Below, piece after piece: positions 46,995 through 57,719 of a stretch of DNA of 64,000 bases. Position 1 is the first letter of the stretch. Every line of letters begins with the position of its first letter. Source of the stretch: Romanomermis culicivorax (Eukaryota; Nematoda; Enoplea; Mermithida; Mermithidae); NCBI GenBank assembly GCA_963922205.1, contig CAWUHX010000319.1:1-64000 (forward strand), written 5' to 3'. The position numbers were made by a program, and so were the translations under genes. Under the pieces are notes generated by a model. It searched no databases, had not been told where the DNA came from, and saw only the letters and a program-made list of their open reading frames with translations.

Positions 46995-48912
46995 TTTATT
47001 TGAACTCTACAAGGAATTATTTATGCAAATGTGTTATTAGAGTACTCTTGAGTTTAAGACACGATTTCTGAGAGGATTCAACTTAGTTGCGATAAGTTAG
47101 AAATTAGTCCTACCTGAAAATCACATATTTGGTGTAACATGATGAGCTGTGGAACGAAAATGAAATTGGTTTCGTCTGAAAATCAAACCTCGCATAGCTA
47201 TAGTAAGAGAAAAGTTGATAATTTTTGATTTTTTCGATTTCTGACATCGTGCTCTGAAAATTTAGCCAATTTTACGCCAATCGATGAGCCATAATTTACT
47301 GTACGATTCATTAGTGTAAAGTACGTATTAAGAATACAGTGGTGCTAGAAACATCAAATTCTGAGACCAAAAATTGTCAGTTTTTCACAAAAATCACCAT
47401 ATCTACCATTATAGCTCAAATGAACCAATGCATTCCCTATACCATAGATAGTTTACGATGTCTTCTACCTGCTGACAAAAAATTACGGAAATTCATGTAC
47501 TGCTAGAAGGTCGCAGGACTGGGAGTATAATTACAGTTTCTGATAATGGCGACCTCTGTTGAGGGAAATCGCAGCTTGATAAATTTCGAAAAAAGACATT
47601 AGAACAAGTCTTGGATGCTGAATATTGGGGTAATTCTGATCTTGCATAAAAGATTAAATTCGCATAGCTGCAGTACCCAAAAGTTGGGAATTTTCGCATT
47701 TTTTGGCATTTTTCTATCTATTTAGGAAACTTAAGATGTATTGGCCTATACACCATCTAGCTTTATGGTTGAACGTTCATTAGATGCGAAATACAATGCT
47801 CAATAAAGTGGTGAAAAATTTTCTCCCTATTTTGCATTTTAGACATTTCAACTAGTTTTGAAGTTTTGAAAATGAGACGACACAAATGTCTAAAAAGCTG
47901 TTTTTCCATTAAAATGACTATACCAACTGCTGAAGCTCAAAAGGACCGATAACCCAACTGTTAAGTGTCACGATATCTCCTTAATGCCTGCGAAAAATCA
48001 CAATCGTTCATGTACTGCTAGGGAGCCAAATCTACAAAAAAATGTTAACTATTTTAGTTGATAAGATTTGGTTTGCAATTCTCCATCAACAAAAATTTGC
48101 TTTTCTTGACATTTTATGTTTCAGATTAAAGGATAGTAAAGCATTGGGAATGAACGCAAATAGAAGATCAATGTATTACAAGCTTTTGAAGCAAATAGAC
48201 TTCAAAGAAATTACTTTGAGTTATATAGTGTTAGGACAATTCGGGTCATATAGTGTTGGGCCATTCATATCTTTTGTTTTGATATTCCTCACCTAAATCG
48301 TCTGCTTCAGTAGGATAGTAGTACGCTTCTCTTTGTTCAGGAGGACGACTGAACTTTTTTGCATTATCAGCAACTTGCAACTTGTTGCTGTGTTAGAAAC
48401 TCCACTTTGGAAAACTCAATTTTGGCTCATAAGTCTGGTAATCATTTCAGCATCAAGATTTGTTTTAGATGAATTCCTTCATCAACTTTTTTCTGTAGAA
48501 ACTGTGCCCGCTTTGTTTGTACGTTTTACATGTTATTAGACTTTTAAGTGCTATACCTCTTTTACAATGCAGGATATTTGAGTTAACTTTGAATTGAGAT
48601 TATACCGTTGACTCTACCAAAGGCCATAACATATTGAATCAATTCTTTTGAGTTGGTGCATTCATAATGAAGCAAGTCCTACATCTTCAAGAAGCATTAC
48701 AAGAATTTTAAAATACAGGATGCGCCAATATTGTAGGATAGGGAAGTGCTTTCCGAAGTAAAAGAACATGCAAAACGCTCACAGCAAATAAAAAGAAATT
48801 TCTACTGAGAAAGTTCGATTTAGGAATAGGTCTAAACAATAGTTTGACACTGAAATGATATTTTACAACCATTTTTTAATAACTTTTTTAATATTTTATT
48901 CCATTTTATAAC
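46995..48912. other. Intergenic DNA, nothing recognised
   Basis: About 1.9 kb. A single TACAGGATGCGCCAA at about 48714 resembles the end of transposon T but has no partner. Short frames at 48042-48539 have no supported features. Confidence 0.45.
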
Positions 48913-49102
48913 ATTGGTGGAACTATGAGACGGTTGGTATAATCGAATTATTGGTATAACGGGGCGGTTGGAAAAGTGGGAATTACATTTTTAGATTTGC
49001 TTATTTTACATCACTGATTGGTATTGTTGAACGGCTTGTATAGCGGTACGATTCGTATAGTGGGATGGTTGGTGTTGTAAGACAGTTGGTATAGTGGAAC
49101 TG
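48913..49102 (+). repeat. Degenerate tandem repeat
   Basis: A loose unit of about 14-16 bp built on CGGTTGGTATAATGG recurs about ten times with heavy divergence (for example at 48930, 48950, 48962, 49030 and 49083). Confidence 0.5.
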
Positions 49103-49917
49103 GCCCATATGGATCAGCAGAAAATCGGACAACATGACATGGCAATCACATACTAGTATTGTTTATTGAGACCCATTTCAACAGAAACAGACTATAAACT
49201 TTTACTTTTTATCGTTAAAAAACACGTGTGGTGAAAAAAAGTTCAAAATCAACCATCACATTAATTCATGGTGAATTTCATCACTTTATAACCTTTGTCA
49301 CCTAATCACTAGATGATCGTGTGGAAAACCGGATTTAAGTTAATGGTATAAAAATTAGGCAATATTCTGAACTCAATGAAATTTTGTGAATCTAATGAGG
49401 ACATGTTGATTTTTCGTTCGTTTGCAGAAACAGTTTTTATTTGGAGTCTTGTCTCAGAGACATAGATTAATCTTTGATTGGCCGTTTACTTGCAACAATT
49501 CGTTTATAACTGATTTCTAGTTTTGAAACACTTTCTCTTATTAGCGTTCAAGTGGCAGTTCACATTTTTCTGTACAACTACAAACATGTGGATTCAAGTG
49601 GTTGTACCCATCTGTCTTCAGTTATCGTTTCCGTTGGATGGTGGTTAAAAAGAGCAGAATAAATGCTCATGTTTATTAAAATGCTGCATTGCAAGTAACA
49701 GGTAACGAGTAAAAGCTTGATAGGCACACTTTGTAGTTGAAATGGAAAAAAACAAGTAAGGAAATGTTGTGTAACTTCACAGCGATGTCAATAACAAATG
49801 CGCTATAGAAAATTTACATCTCCACACTTTTGATTCATTAAATCTACATGATTTACTTGCTACTGTATGTGAAAACATACATCCCTCTCTCGGGCAGCAG
49901 TATTTTACACCTTAATT
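49103..49917. other. Intergenic DNA upstream of a short-type family gene
   Basis: AT-rich, with no recognised elements; probably contains the promoter of the gene starting at 49918. Confidence 0.35.
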
Positions 49918-50947
49918 ATGAAATTTCTCTTATTTATTCTAATGAGTGTTCATTTCGGCTACGTAGAAGGTTTTCGTTTACGTTATACTTTATGGGTAAA
50001 TAAGCAATTATTGTGGTCTGTTAGTCTGAATGCGAATCAAGTTAATTTTTTAGTCAATTTTTTTCCTAATGTATTATTTAAATTTGGAATGTGAAACATT
50101 ATTTTTGATTGATATTAGAGTTATTCGCATTTTGGATATGCTAAACACATACCTGAGATAACAAATCTCGTGCATCCGCACTTTCTTGGATATTTTTTTC
50201 AAATATCAGGATAAAATGTAATGCTCATTTCTATATTTACGCCAGTGACCATTTTCGAAAATTCTAGCATTCTTCAAGACATGGAGTCAAAATGATTTCA
50301 CAGAAAATTACTTAATATCTAAGTTAAATTCAAGTTTAATAATGGTTAGGGCAAAGTCGCAGTGTAGGTTCTATTTGAAATACTAGGACCTTTTACTTAT
50401 AGTTGGGATTCATCGGCAATATTTTTTCCAACGGCTCTAAAACTTAATTTAATGATATATTCATCTATAAGTTTGCATCTGTGAAATCTAATCCAGCTAC
50501 ACATGCTATTTAAAAATAAATAGATTAGTATATTAGAACATCAACAGTCTGTAAAATTTGTTGTGAATTCTACATTAAAAACACATTTTTTTGCACCTGG
50601 CAGATGAGCAATTTAAAGACGCAATGTTCCCAATCCTCAACCGATCGGATGATTGCCGGACTCTATTTCTAGATAAAGGTATTTGCACAACATTAGCCAG
50701 CCCAAAATTTATTTTATATATTATTTAAACAGGAATTCCACTCAGCGGCAGTCCATTTTGCAAACAGATCTTTGTACCTAGAGCATTCTGTACGTAGAAG
50801 TGCATGGTTGATTGTGGAATGCTACTTGCAACCAGGAAACAATGCACAGGACCAATATGGTTCGGTTTTTGTTATAAACCCGATGAAATTGTGGGATCAT
50901 GCGTCTGCGTCAGTGACTCAACGGTCAAAAAGAAGGACTTGTTTTGA
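49918..50947 (+). pseudogene. Secreted-family member, short type, with a nonsense codon at the conserved Trp
   Basis: ATG at 49918 begins a clear signal peptide (M-K-F-L-L-F-I-L-M-S-V-H-F-G-Y-V-E-G); its exact donor is uncertain. Exon 2 (50604-50678, 75 nt) follows CACCTGGCAG and encodes E-Q-F-K-D-A-M-F-P-I-L-N-R-S-D-D-C-R-T-L-F-L-D-K, with donor GTATTT. Exon 3 (50733-50947) follows TTTAAACAG and encodes I-P-L-S-G-S-P-F-C...R-A-F-C-T, then TAG at 50795-50797. It continues K-C-M-V-D-C-G-M...P-D-E-I-V-G-S-C-V-C-V to TGA at 50945. Paralogues have Trp (TGG) where this copy has TAG. Everything else, including all Cys, is conserved. It is either a very recent pseudogene, a truncated allele, or a transcript that needs recoding. 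Confidence 0.66.
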
Positions 50948-50989
50948 GTAGCCAAAGCAGCCACAATTGGAACTCTTGCACAGGTTTAA

Positions 50990-51110
50990 CTATACTCTTT
51001 CTTGTGGTTCTATTAAAGGAAAGTGCAAGAATCCAGGTTCAATCCCAGGACCGGGGTCGAAGTTTTTTGTTATCCCACCACGAAGAAGCGCTCCTCCTGA
51101 CATGCGACTC
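50990..51110 (+). repeat. tRNA-related SINE-like fragment
   Basis: GGTTCAATCC at 51036 matches a pol III B box, followed by GGACC and TTTTTTGTTATCC. The A-box side is weak. The next SINE-like unit lies about 170 bp downstream. Confidence 0.4.
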
Positions 51111-51208
51111 TTGACGATCCACCAATTTCGACGACGGAAAGATGTTGTGAGTGACCAAAGCAGTCGCTGAAACGAACTGTTCCACAAAGTTAGAACCTCT
51201 ATTCCGTG

Positions 51209-51310
51209 ATCTTGGCTTAGTTGGTTAGAGCGTGCAAAACCACAGCGTTCCGAGTCCAATTCCTGGACTGCACCCAATTTTTCTGTTAACCACAAGAAAA
51301 CGTGCTTCCT
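51209..51310 (+). repeat. tRNA-related SINE-like repeat, family 2
   Basis: TGGCTTAGTTGGTTAGAGCG at about 51212 is a good tRNA A-box region. GTTCCGAGTCC at about 51246 is a one-base-disturbed B box, followed by a CTGCACCCAATTTTTCTG tail. No full cloverleaf can be drawn. Confidence 0.5.
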
Positions 51311-52265
51311 GACAGCCTGAATCCATACTTTTCGATGACGGCTAACAAGTTCTAGCTAACATAGCTAAATAGGTCACAAGAAAAAAGGTCTAACTCCGTC
51401 CGCGAGTAAACGGTTGGTATCGTTCTTTGACCACTTGCAAGGCCTCTCCTCCATGGAGCTTGACCGATGGACAAGGGTCGCCAATAGGCGTCGGTAGCAC
51501 ATTCTCTTTGAATGATTGCCCCAAAAAAATTAAGATGACTTTAACCCGATAATTTGAGGTTAGCATCTAGAAGCTAGCTTGTGCAGCAACGGCTTCTGTT
51601 TTGTTAGTTGTTCGAACAGTCTCAACAATTTACCACCGTGCCGGATTGTCATCAAACGAACAAAATATTTGTGACTAGGGGCTATATAGCAGAATCTTGT
51701 TGTTATTTACTACGAACATACTGCATTAAACTGAGTCGATCAAATAACAGGAAAGATTCTAATTCGCACGAAATATTGTGGTTGATGCGATTCTTTGATC
51801 CTTCATTCCAACATGAGCTATCAAATCCAAAGCACATTTGCTATTTTTGAGAACTAAGGTTAAACTAAATCACAGAGAATCAATTAGACAATTTTCCTTC
51901 ATGATGCAGATTCCTTTATGGTCATCTTTTTCTGCTATTTTCAGACCACTGCAACTGATTACCTATGTTCAGCGAGACCGCGTTGGTCGTTTCTAACAAA
52001 TAAGAGTATTGATGACTTTTTCTTCTAGTTTCAACAGATTTAAAAATTAATTGACGATACATACAATTTGATTCTGTAATTGACCACTAATTCTAACGAC
52101 ATATACTGCGTTATCGATCCTGAGTAATTTGCATAAATATTTGCAATAGTTTGGCTATTTCAGACTAAATAAATAGCAGAAACGTTTTCGAATACGGCGT
52201 TACTTGTTGTTTAGCAGGGGCGAAATTTTTGTTCGATTTGCACATAATTTTGCTGTTTTTGTAAG
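51311..52265. other. Intergenic DNA
   Basis: About 950 bp. A frame at 51608-51850 is not supported by motifs or splice sites. This would be the place for a 5' exon of the next family copy, but no hydrophobic start was convincing. Confidence 0.35.
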
Positions 52266-52849
52266 AAATGTGAAACAATAAGATATTCGTGGGCCCCCAA
52301 ATTGAAGCTGCACACCGTTATTTTTGCTCACCTGCCAACTCAACAAAACCTGCACATTGGACAGGGTACGAAGAACTAGCACCAAACGCAATGACACATA
52401 CATCGAAGGTGGCAGAGAATAAATTGAAAACCACTGCAACTATAGTTCCACTAAAAAAAAAAGTAACGAATTCTGTTGCTCTGACAACAACAACAAAAGC
52501 TTCAACAAAAAGAACTACTAGTGGAATAATAATGCCGCCTTGTCCTTAAAACGGAATGCACTCGATTCTTGACAGCCCCAATGATTGTCGCGAGCCGTTC
52601 CTTGATATCGGTATTTGGAGGTAAAATTAGCTTATTATTGACTTTACTTTACATTACTTTTTCAGGGACTCCATTCGTTGGTAATTGCACTCCTATTTTT
52701 GCAGTAAAGACGTTTTTTACATTAATATGCATGTCACAGTGTGGAATGCACTTCATGAAGGGCATTAGATGCTCAAAGGTTCCCCAAGTTGGCTTCAAAG
52801 ATACAGTTTTGTGTACCTGCATAAACCAAGAAGAAATGCAAGTTTAAGC
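52266..52849 (+). pseudogene. Secreted-family member, long type, disabled
   Basis: Exon A (to 52608) keeps the N-module start K-C-E-T-I-R-Y-S-W. A two-base disturbance in TGGGCCCCCAAATTG puts Q-I-E-A-A-H-R-Y-F-C in another frame. The usual acceptor AG is also shifted (GTAAGAAATGT). A Thr/Lys-rich stretch follows, then C-P-(TAA)-N-G-M-H-S-I-L-D. The TAA at 52547-52549 stands where the copy at 55408 has CAA (Gln). The linker reads N-D-C-R-E-P-F-L-D-I. After a 56-nt intron (52609-52664) exon B encodes G-T-P-F-V-G-N-C-T-P-I-F...L-I-C-M-S-Q-C...I-R-C...L-C-T-C-I, with a stop at 52845. The C-module is intact, but the N-terminal half is broken. Confidence 0.68.
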
Positions 52850-53425
52850 AAATGTTGTCGAAAAACATGAGGGAGGCCTATGCTCTGGAGTCCATGTTTC
52901 ACGAGTTTTCTTAGATGTTCAAATTAAGGAATCCATAAAAAATTGTTCTTCACCGAAAAATCGGGGGTTGAGTTTTTATTCTTTCCTACTTTACATTGGT
53001 TTGTTTCTAATCATGCCATATTTCAGTTATTTTAAAAGAATCCAGAGTCTTGTCCAAAAAAATAATGATTACTCAAATTCACACTTCATAATAGAGTAGA
53101 TGAAACATAGTTTTCGAAATGAAAAAGATTTGCTTTGAAAAAATATTCATGCTACACCTGATAGATACGTCAAGTGCAAAAGCTACTGTATCCTCTTATT
53201 CTGCTTGTTCGAGCATCAGTTAAATGAAAAAGTATAGAGAAAAATACTTGGAATTTTGGTAGAACCACTACGCATTCGGGCTTAATAAAGTTTCTTTTAG
53301 TTTGTGAAGAAACTTACAAAATTAGCTTGTGATGTAAACTTTTCATAATCAAGTATTGGAGAAAAATTGTGCCATATTAAATTCCTCAAGGGATAGATGT
53401 TTTATAAAGAATGTCTGTTCTGTAG
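52850..53425. other. Spacer between family copies, nothing recognised
   Basis: About 575 bp of AT-rich DNA. No signal-peptide exon was found for the next copy. Confidence 0.4.
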
Positions 53426-53968
53426 AGGATGTCCAACACAGAAGTACACGTGGCTCCAAATTGAAGATGCACACCGAAACTTCTTCTCTTCTGCTTATTC
53501 AACAACAGTTGGACCAAGAGTAGGATTGGAGAGAATTGCATCCACTACAAGGATACCAAAGCCGATTGTGAAGAAGAAAGCAACTGTAACTACTGGAATT
53601 AACCCAAAAACGAAACATACTACACATCGCACGAAAACAACAATAGTGAGACGAAAGCTTTTCCTGAAAACTCGAAGGATCCCATTCTCGACAAACCTAG
53701 TGGTTGTCAAAAGCCATTCCTCGACATCGGTATTAATGCTTGATTGCATTTGCCATGGATTTATAAACAACTTTTTTCAGGAGTTCTATTCCTTGGTAAT
53801 TGTACGCTTTTGGTTGCCGCAAGAACATTTTTCACCTGGAAGTGTATGACGGACTATAAGACGTATTCTATAGAGAGCATCGTATGCTCTAAACCTCCAC
53901 GTGCTGGCTTCCATGACGCAGTATCACATGTCTGTGTCAATCAACCCACGACGAAAAAGTCATGTTAA
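53426..53968 (+). pseudogene. Secreted-family member, long type, frameshifted and missing two cysteines
   Basis: Exon A (53426-53729) follows TCTGTAG and begins G-C-P-T-Q-K-Y-T-W-L-Q-I-E-D-A-H-R, then a Thr/Lys-rich stretch. Near 53660 it lacks one base: TTTTCCTGAAAAC stands against CTTTGCCCTCAAAAT in the copy at 55408. The linker I-L-D-K-P-S-G-C-Q-K-P-F-L-D-I is therefore in a second frame. Intron 53730-53779 is about 50 nt. Exon B (53780-53968) encodes V-L-F-L-G-N-C...F-F-T-W-K-C-M-T-D-Y...I-V-C...S-H-V-C-V. The D-C Cys has become Tyr and the first Cys of S-C-V-C has become His. The paired loss suggests that these two bond in intact members. Confidence 0.68.
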
Positions 53969-54050
53969 TATAACTAATATGAAAATCACGAAATCCCGAT
54001 TTATAAGCCATATTCTTACAAATATTATCAACTGTTCAAGTTTATTTCAC

Positions 54051-54170
54051 CTAGAGTCTGTTTTTCTTGAAATGCTTCTAAATAATGAAAGTGGAAAGCA
54101 AATAGTATTTCAGATTTTCACGCTTTGCTGATAAACAATATATCGTATTGGACTGGAAATTTGTGAGCAT
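54051..54170 (+). mobile_element. MITE-1 copy 8, right half replaced by foreign sequence
   Basis: Starts CTAGAGTCTGTTTTTCTTGA and follows MITE-1 through GGACTGGAAATTTGTGAGCA, then stops abruptly at about 54170. A G-rich segment begins there. Confidence 0.72.
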
Positions 54171-54335
54171 AATGACATGAAAGATGGACGTGAGGTGGTG
54201 CTGGTGGTGGAGAGGCGGATGGGGGACCAGGTTGGACCACGGCTGGGTACGGGGGGTCGGTAAGCAGGGACGGCGGGGGACGAAATACGAAATGATAATA
54301 ATAGATACCACCCAGAATGCCTGGTGGTAGACGCA
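54171..54335 (+). other. G-rich insertion with quadruplex potential
   Basis: About 165 bp unlike the surrounding AT-rich DNA. Runs of three to six G occur at 54221-54280 (GGGGG, GGG, GGGGGG, GGG, GGGGG), which could form a G-quadruplex, though with long loops. It interrupts a MITE-1. Its source is unknown and no open frame was recognised. Confidence 0.45.
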
Positions 54336-55407
54336 GTCGATTCTCTATATTTTATTCTAACTAAAGAACACCCAAAAAACTAACAACATAAATGCGTTTA
54401 TGGCCGCAACAACAATTAGCACAGGTTTATGCAAAAATATATAAAAATGACGTTTTTATATACAAGAGCTTCTATTTACGAATGTGTTTATTATTGTTTC
54501 TTGTTTACTGTAATTAAATTGGAAAATAAGTGATAATATCGGTCTAGCTCAGTGTGGTATACTACAGACATAATAAATCTGAAGGTATACAAACATTGCT
54601 AAAATTCAAGCCCATATATCATTCAGAATATCAAAATGATCATGGAGATCCCAAAAACAATATTACGATTCTGAGAAATATCTTTCGCTTTTGCATGTCT
54701 CACTTATTTTGTTGTTGAGATCAGATACAAGCGGACTTACTAAACGATGGCATTAAACATGATTAATGTCAGATTTTCCACCGAGAACTTCATCTTGTCA
54801 GATGTTTCAACACGAATTTTACGCAGTATAATGCCCAAAAGATACCTGAATTATATTTTACAACAAGCCATCCTGCATAGCTTATTCAATACATAATCGT
54901 ACAACTTTTCATTTGGGAAACTGTTACCAACTTAGTCTCAACTTATTAAAGATTACGTTTCATTCATAGATGAAAAAATTTTCGTCTGCACTCCTTATGA
55001 TGCTTAAAATTCTTTAGGAGATATCGATTCTTAGGGCGGAAATTCTCTTAAATTTTCCTAGGGCACTAGGTTATGTTGTAGACTCCACGCTCAAATATGA
55101 AAAAAATCCAAACCCTTCCACCCTTTCATGATCTTGGCGCGAGGGTTGCCCAAGCACTATTAGAGAGCATAGATGGGCCTCAAATGTTAATAAGTTTTTC
55201 ATGGCACGCATTGGCATGTAAGAAAATGAAAATTGTTAAGGAAAATTCGTGTGTGGTTAAGTCCTTAGAAATACTGAAACATTGGTTGAGCTTTCTAAGT
55301 GGTGGAAAGAGTTCGATATAAAGACGTCAAGGAAAAAGAATTCGAACATCAATTTTCATAACCACTTCACTTTTAAAATTTGTATGCATAATTTCATTGA
55401 CGTTTAG
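54336..55407. other. Spacer between family copies, nothing recognised
   Basis: About 1.1 kb. A 74-codon frame at 55097-55321 has no recognisable features. Confidence 0.4.
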
Positions 55408-55886
55408 AAAATGCTCAACCAAGAAGTATTCCTGGCAGCAAATTGAAGCCGCGCATCATACTGCCCATCCATTTACCCAACAACAGTTGCATATGAGACC
55501 GACTTGCCAACAAGAATAACTAATGCGTCGATTCTGCTATCAAATTTGCCAAAATCAACAACATCAGCAGGGAGACTGACGTCAGTAACTACAGTGATAA
55601 TAAAGAATGCGACCACAAGTACATCAATGACAAAAGTGCTTTGCCCTCAAAATATGGCTCACTCAATTCTTGACAATGCGAAAGGTTGTCGCGATCCCTT
55701 CAATGATATAGGTAATCAAGATCAAGTACTTCAAAAATTTCAATCTGTATTTCTTTTTCCGCAGGAATTCCATTCGATGGTAATTGCACGCCCATTTTCA
55801 CAGTTAAGGCATTTTTTACGTGGAAATGTGAAGTGGATTGCAACATGCATTTCGTAAAGAGCATCAAATGCTCTATACCGCTCTAA
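55408..55886 (+). pseudogene. Secreted-family member, long type, frameshifted with an early stop
   Basis: Exon A (55408-55711) follows GACGTTTAG and begins K-C-S-T-K-K-Y-S-W-Q-Q-I-E-A-A-H-H. A one-base change near 55470 moves the Thr/Ser-rich part into another frame, so the original frame hits TAA near 55515. It ends C-P-Q-N-M-A-H-S-I-L-D-N-A-K-G-C-R-D-P-F-N-D-I with donor GTAATC. Intron 55712-55764 is 53 nt. Exon B (55765-55886) encodes I-P-F-D-G-N-C-T-P-I-F...F-F-T-W-K-C-E-V-D-C...I-K-C, then TAA at 55884-55886. The copy at 52266 has CAA (Gln, then V-G) at this position. Two independent defects make it a pseudogene. Confidence 0.66.
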
Positions 55887-57257
55887 GTCGGCCCAAGAGC
55901 CAAAATATCATTTGCACCTGTTTTGGGCGGTCAACGGCTGGTGCGACGTAAGTTGCTAGACATTAGACATAGGGACGGTGCGCAAACAAATTCTTCATGG
56001 AAACGGAGCAGAATCTTCAACAGCATGTAATATAAATTCTGTTATGCAACTCGTTCGAAAACTGATCTAAAACTGTCAATGGGTACAGCAAAGTTTTGCT
56101 TGAAAATTCATGAATTTCAATGATTCTTGAAGTTTTATGTACTTAATAGCACACAGTTTTCTGGAAAACACGATCGTCCGTCTATTTTTTTTATTGTTTG
56201 CATAAGTAATCATTTGTTCATTGTGTTTCATCATACACAGATATGCACCGACCAAATTGAGGGACGGGATGGATGAGCAAAAAAACAAAAAAAAAGACTC
56301 TGCAAGCATGTTTCTCATACAGAATATGGATAAATTCATTAGAAAACTGTCTTCGAAATAGTTCAGGGGGTTGTTGACGATTTTTTTCGGGCCGGGGAGG
56401 GATGTCCAGGGTCTCAGGGTGGAGGATTGACCTCCCCTGACCCCCCTATGTGCATGTGTGATCATACATCAACAGTAAGTAAAATCTGAAGATTATCAGT
56501 ATTCTCACGAATTTACGGATGAAAGATTTTAAATTACGTTGTTGAAATATCTTAGTAACCTGTCAATGAATGTTCCACTTATAACTTTTCTATACCACTA
56601 TACTTTTCTGCTCATTATCTTCAGATTTTCCCTACAGACGGGCCTTGATGCTTGGTACTAAAAAACACGGTCAAATGAATGCCACGTCCTACAAAGGGTT
56701 TTGGGATGATGCACAAGCGGTTTAATATATTCCATTTATTTTAAGATTAAATTCGGAATGTAGAGAAATGCTTTTGCCGATGGAAAAATCTATAGTTTTC
56801 AGGAGTACTTCTGAAGCAGTCTATTCACATAATTTTGTTGAGCGCTTTTCCGAGGCACGATGAAGCTGAGCTGCAGCTCAAACTGTAGCTTAACTTTGTA
56901 TGTTATACTATTGCTTTTAAGATGCAGCTCATCTACAGCTTAACTCATACACACAAAACATAACGATAAAGTCAAGCTGCAGCTCAGCTGAAGCTCAAGT
57001 CTCTTTGATGAAACCGGCTCTAGGTCTGCCGCGTAAGCACTATTCTGTTTATGCAATTAGCATATTTAGGAGATTAAGATTTTTAAGCACGAAGTAGACA
57101 GGACCAATGAAATTCAAAGGCTGTGATCTGGTTTTTGCGAATTTAAAAATTTTCATGCAATAGGCTCAGAAATGTAATTCATTTATTAAAATCACTCATC
57201 AAAGCTTCCATAAAATGCCGAATAGGATTTCAATCAGAATTTAGTTTTCAATACAGC
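55887..57257. other. Intergenic DNA with a short hairpin
   Basis: 56872-57000 holds an imperfect hairpin whose arms carry AGCTGAGCTGCAGCTCAA and AGCTGCAGCTCAGCTGAAGC. A purine- and G-rich stretch on the minus strand lies at about 56385-56460. No gene was recognised. Confidence 0.4.
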
Positions 57258-57719
57258 TGTCACAGATAGTGACCTTAGTGATGAATTTTAAATGAAGTGT
57301 AAAATAATTTCTCATTTATTATTTCATAACATGTTTCGTTTTTATTATATTCATTTCTCCATTTTCATTTTATCGTGCATTGCGTCATAACTGGATTCTT
57401 CATAACTGAACATCAGTTAATTTCCATCAACATAGAATAGTCACATTGACAACCTAAACATAAAGGTGTCACGTGGAAACCTAATGGAAAAACAACCAGA
57501 AATAGAAACACTTAGGGAATAGAACCGGATTCTCCTACGTGAGGACTCTAGCAACATCAATGTCCTAAATGCTATCTATAACCGAAAATAGACAACCTAA
57601 AATAGAACCAAAATATAGAAAGGACTGAAGATAAAAAACCCTCTTCAGTTGGAAGAAGAACAGTCGATAACATTAGTCGATTCTTCGCCGCTCGCTCAAC
57701 CTTTCGCGAGCTCCCAACC
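57258..57719 (+). repeat. 5' LTR of element B, truncated at its 3' end
   Basis: Matches 60129-60590 with three substitutions (C/T, A/G and A/G). A TATA-like ATAAAAA at 57631 sits about 90 bp before the break. The remaining 281 bp of the LTR, present in the 3' copy, are missing. Confidence 0.9.
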
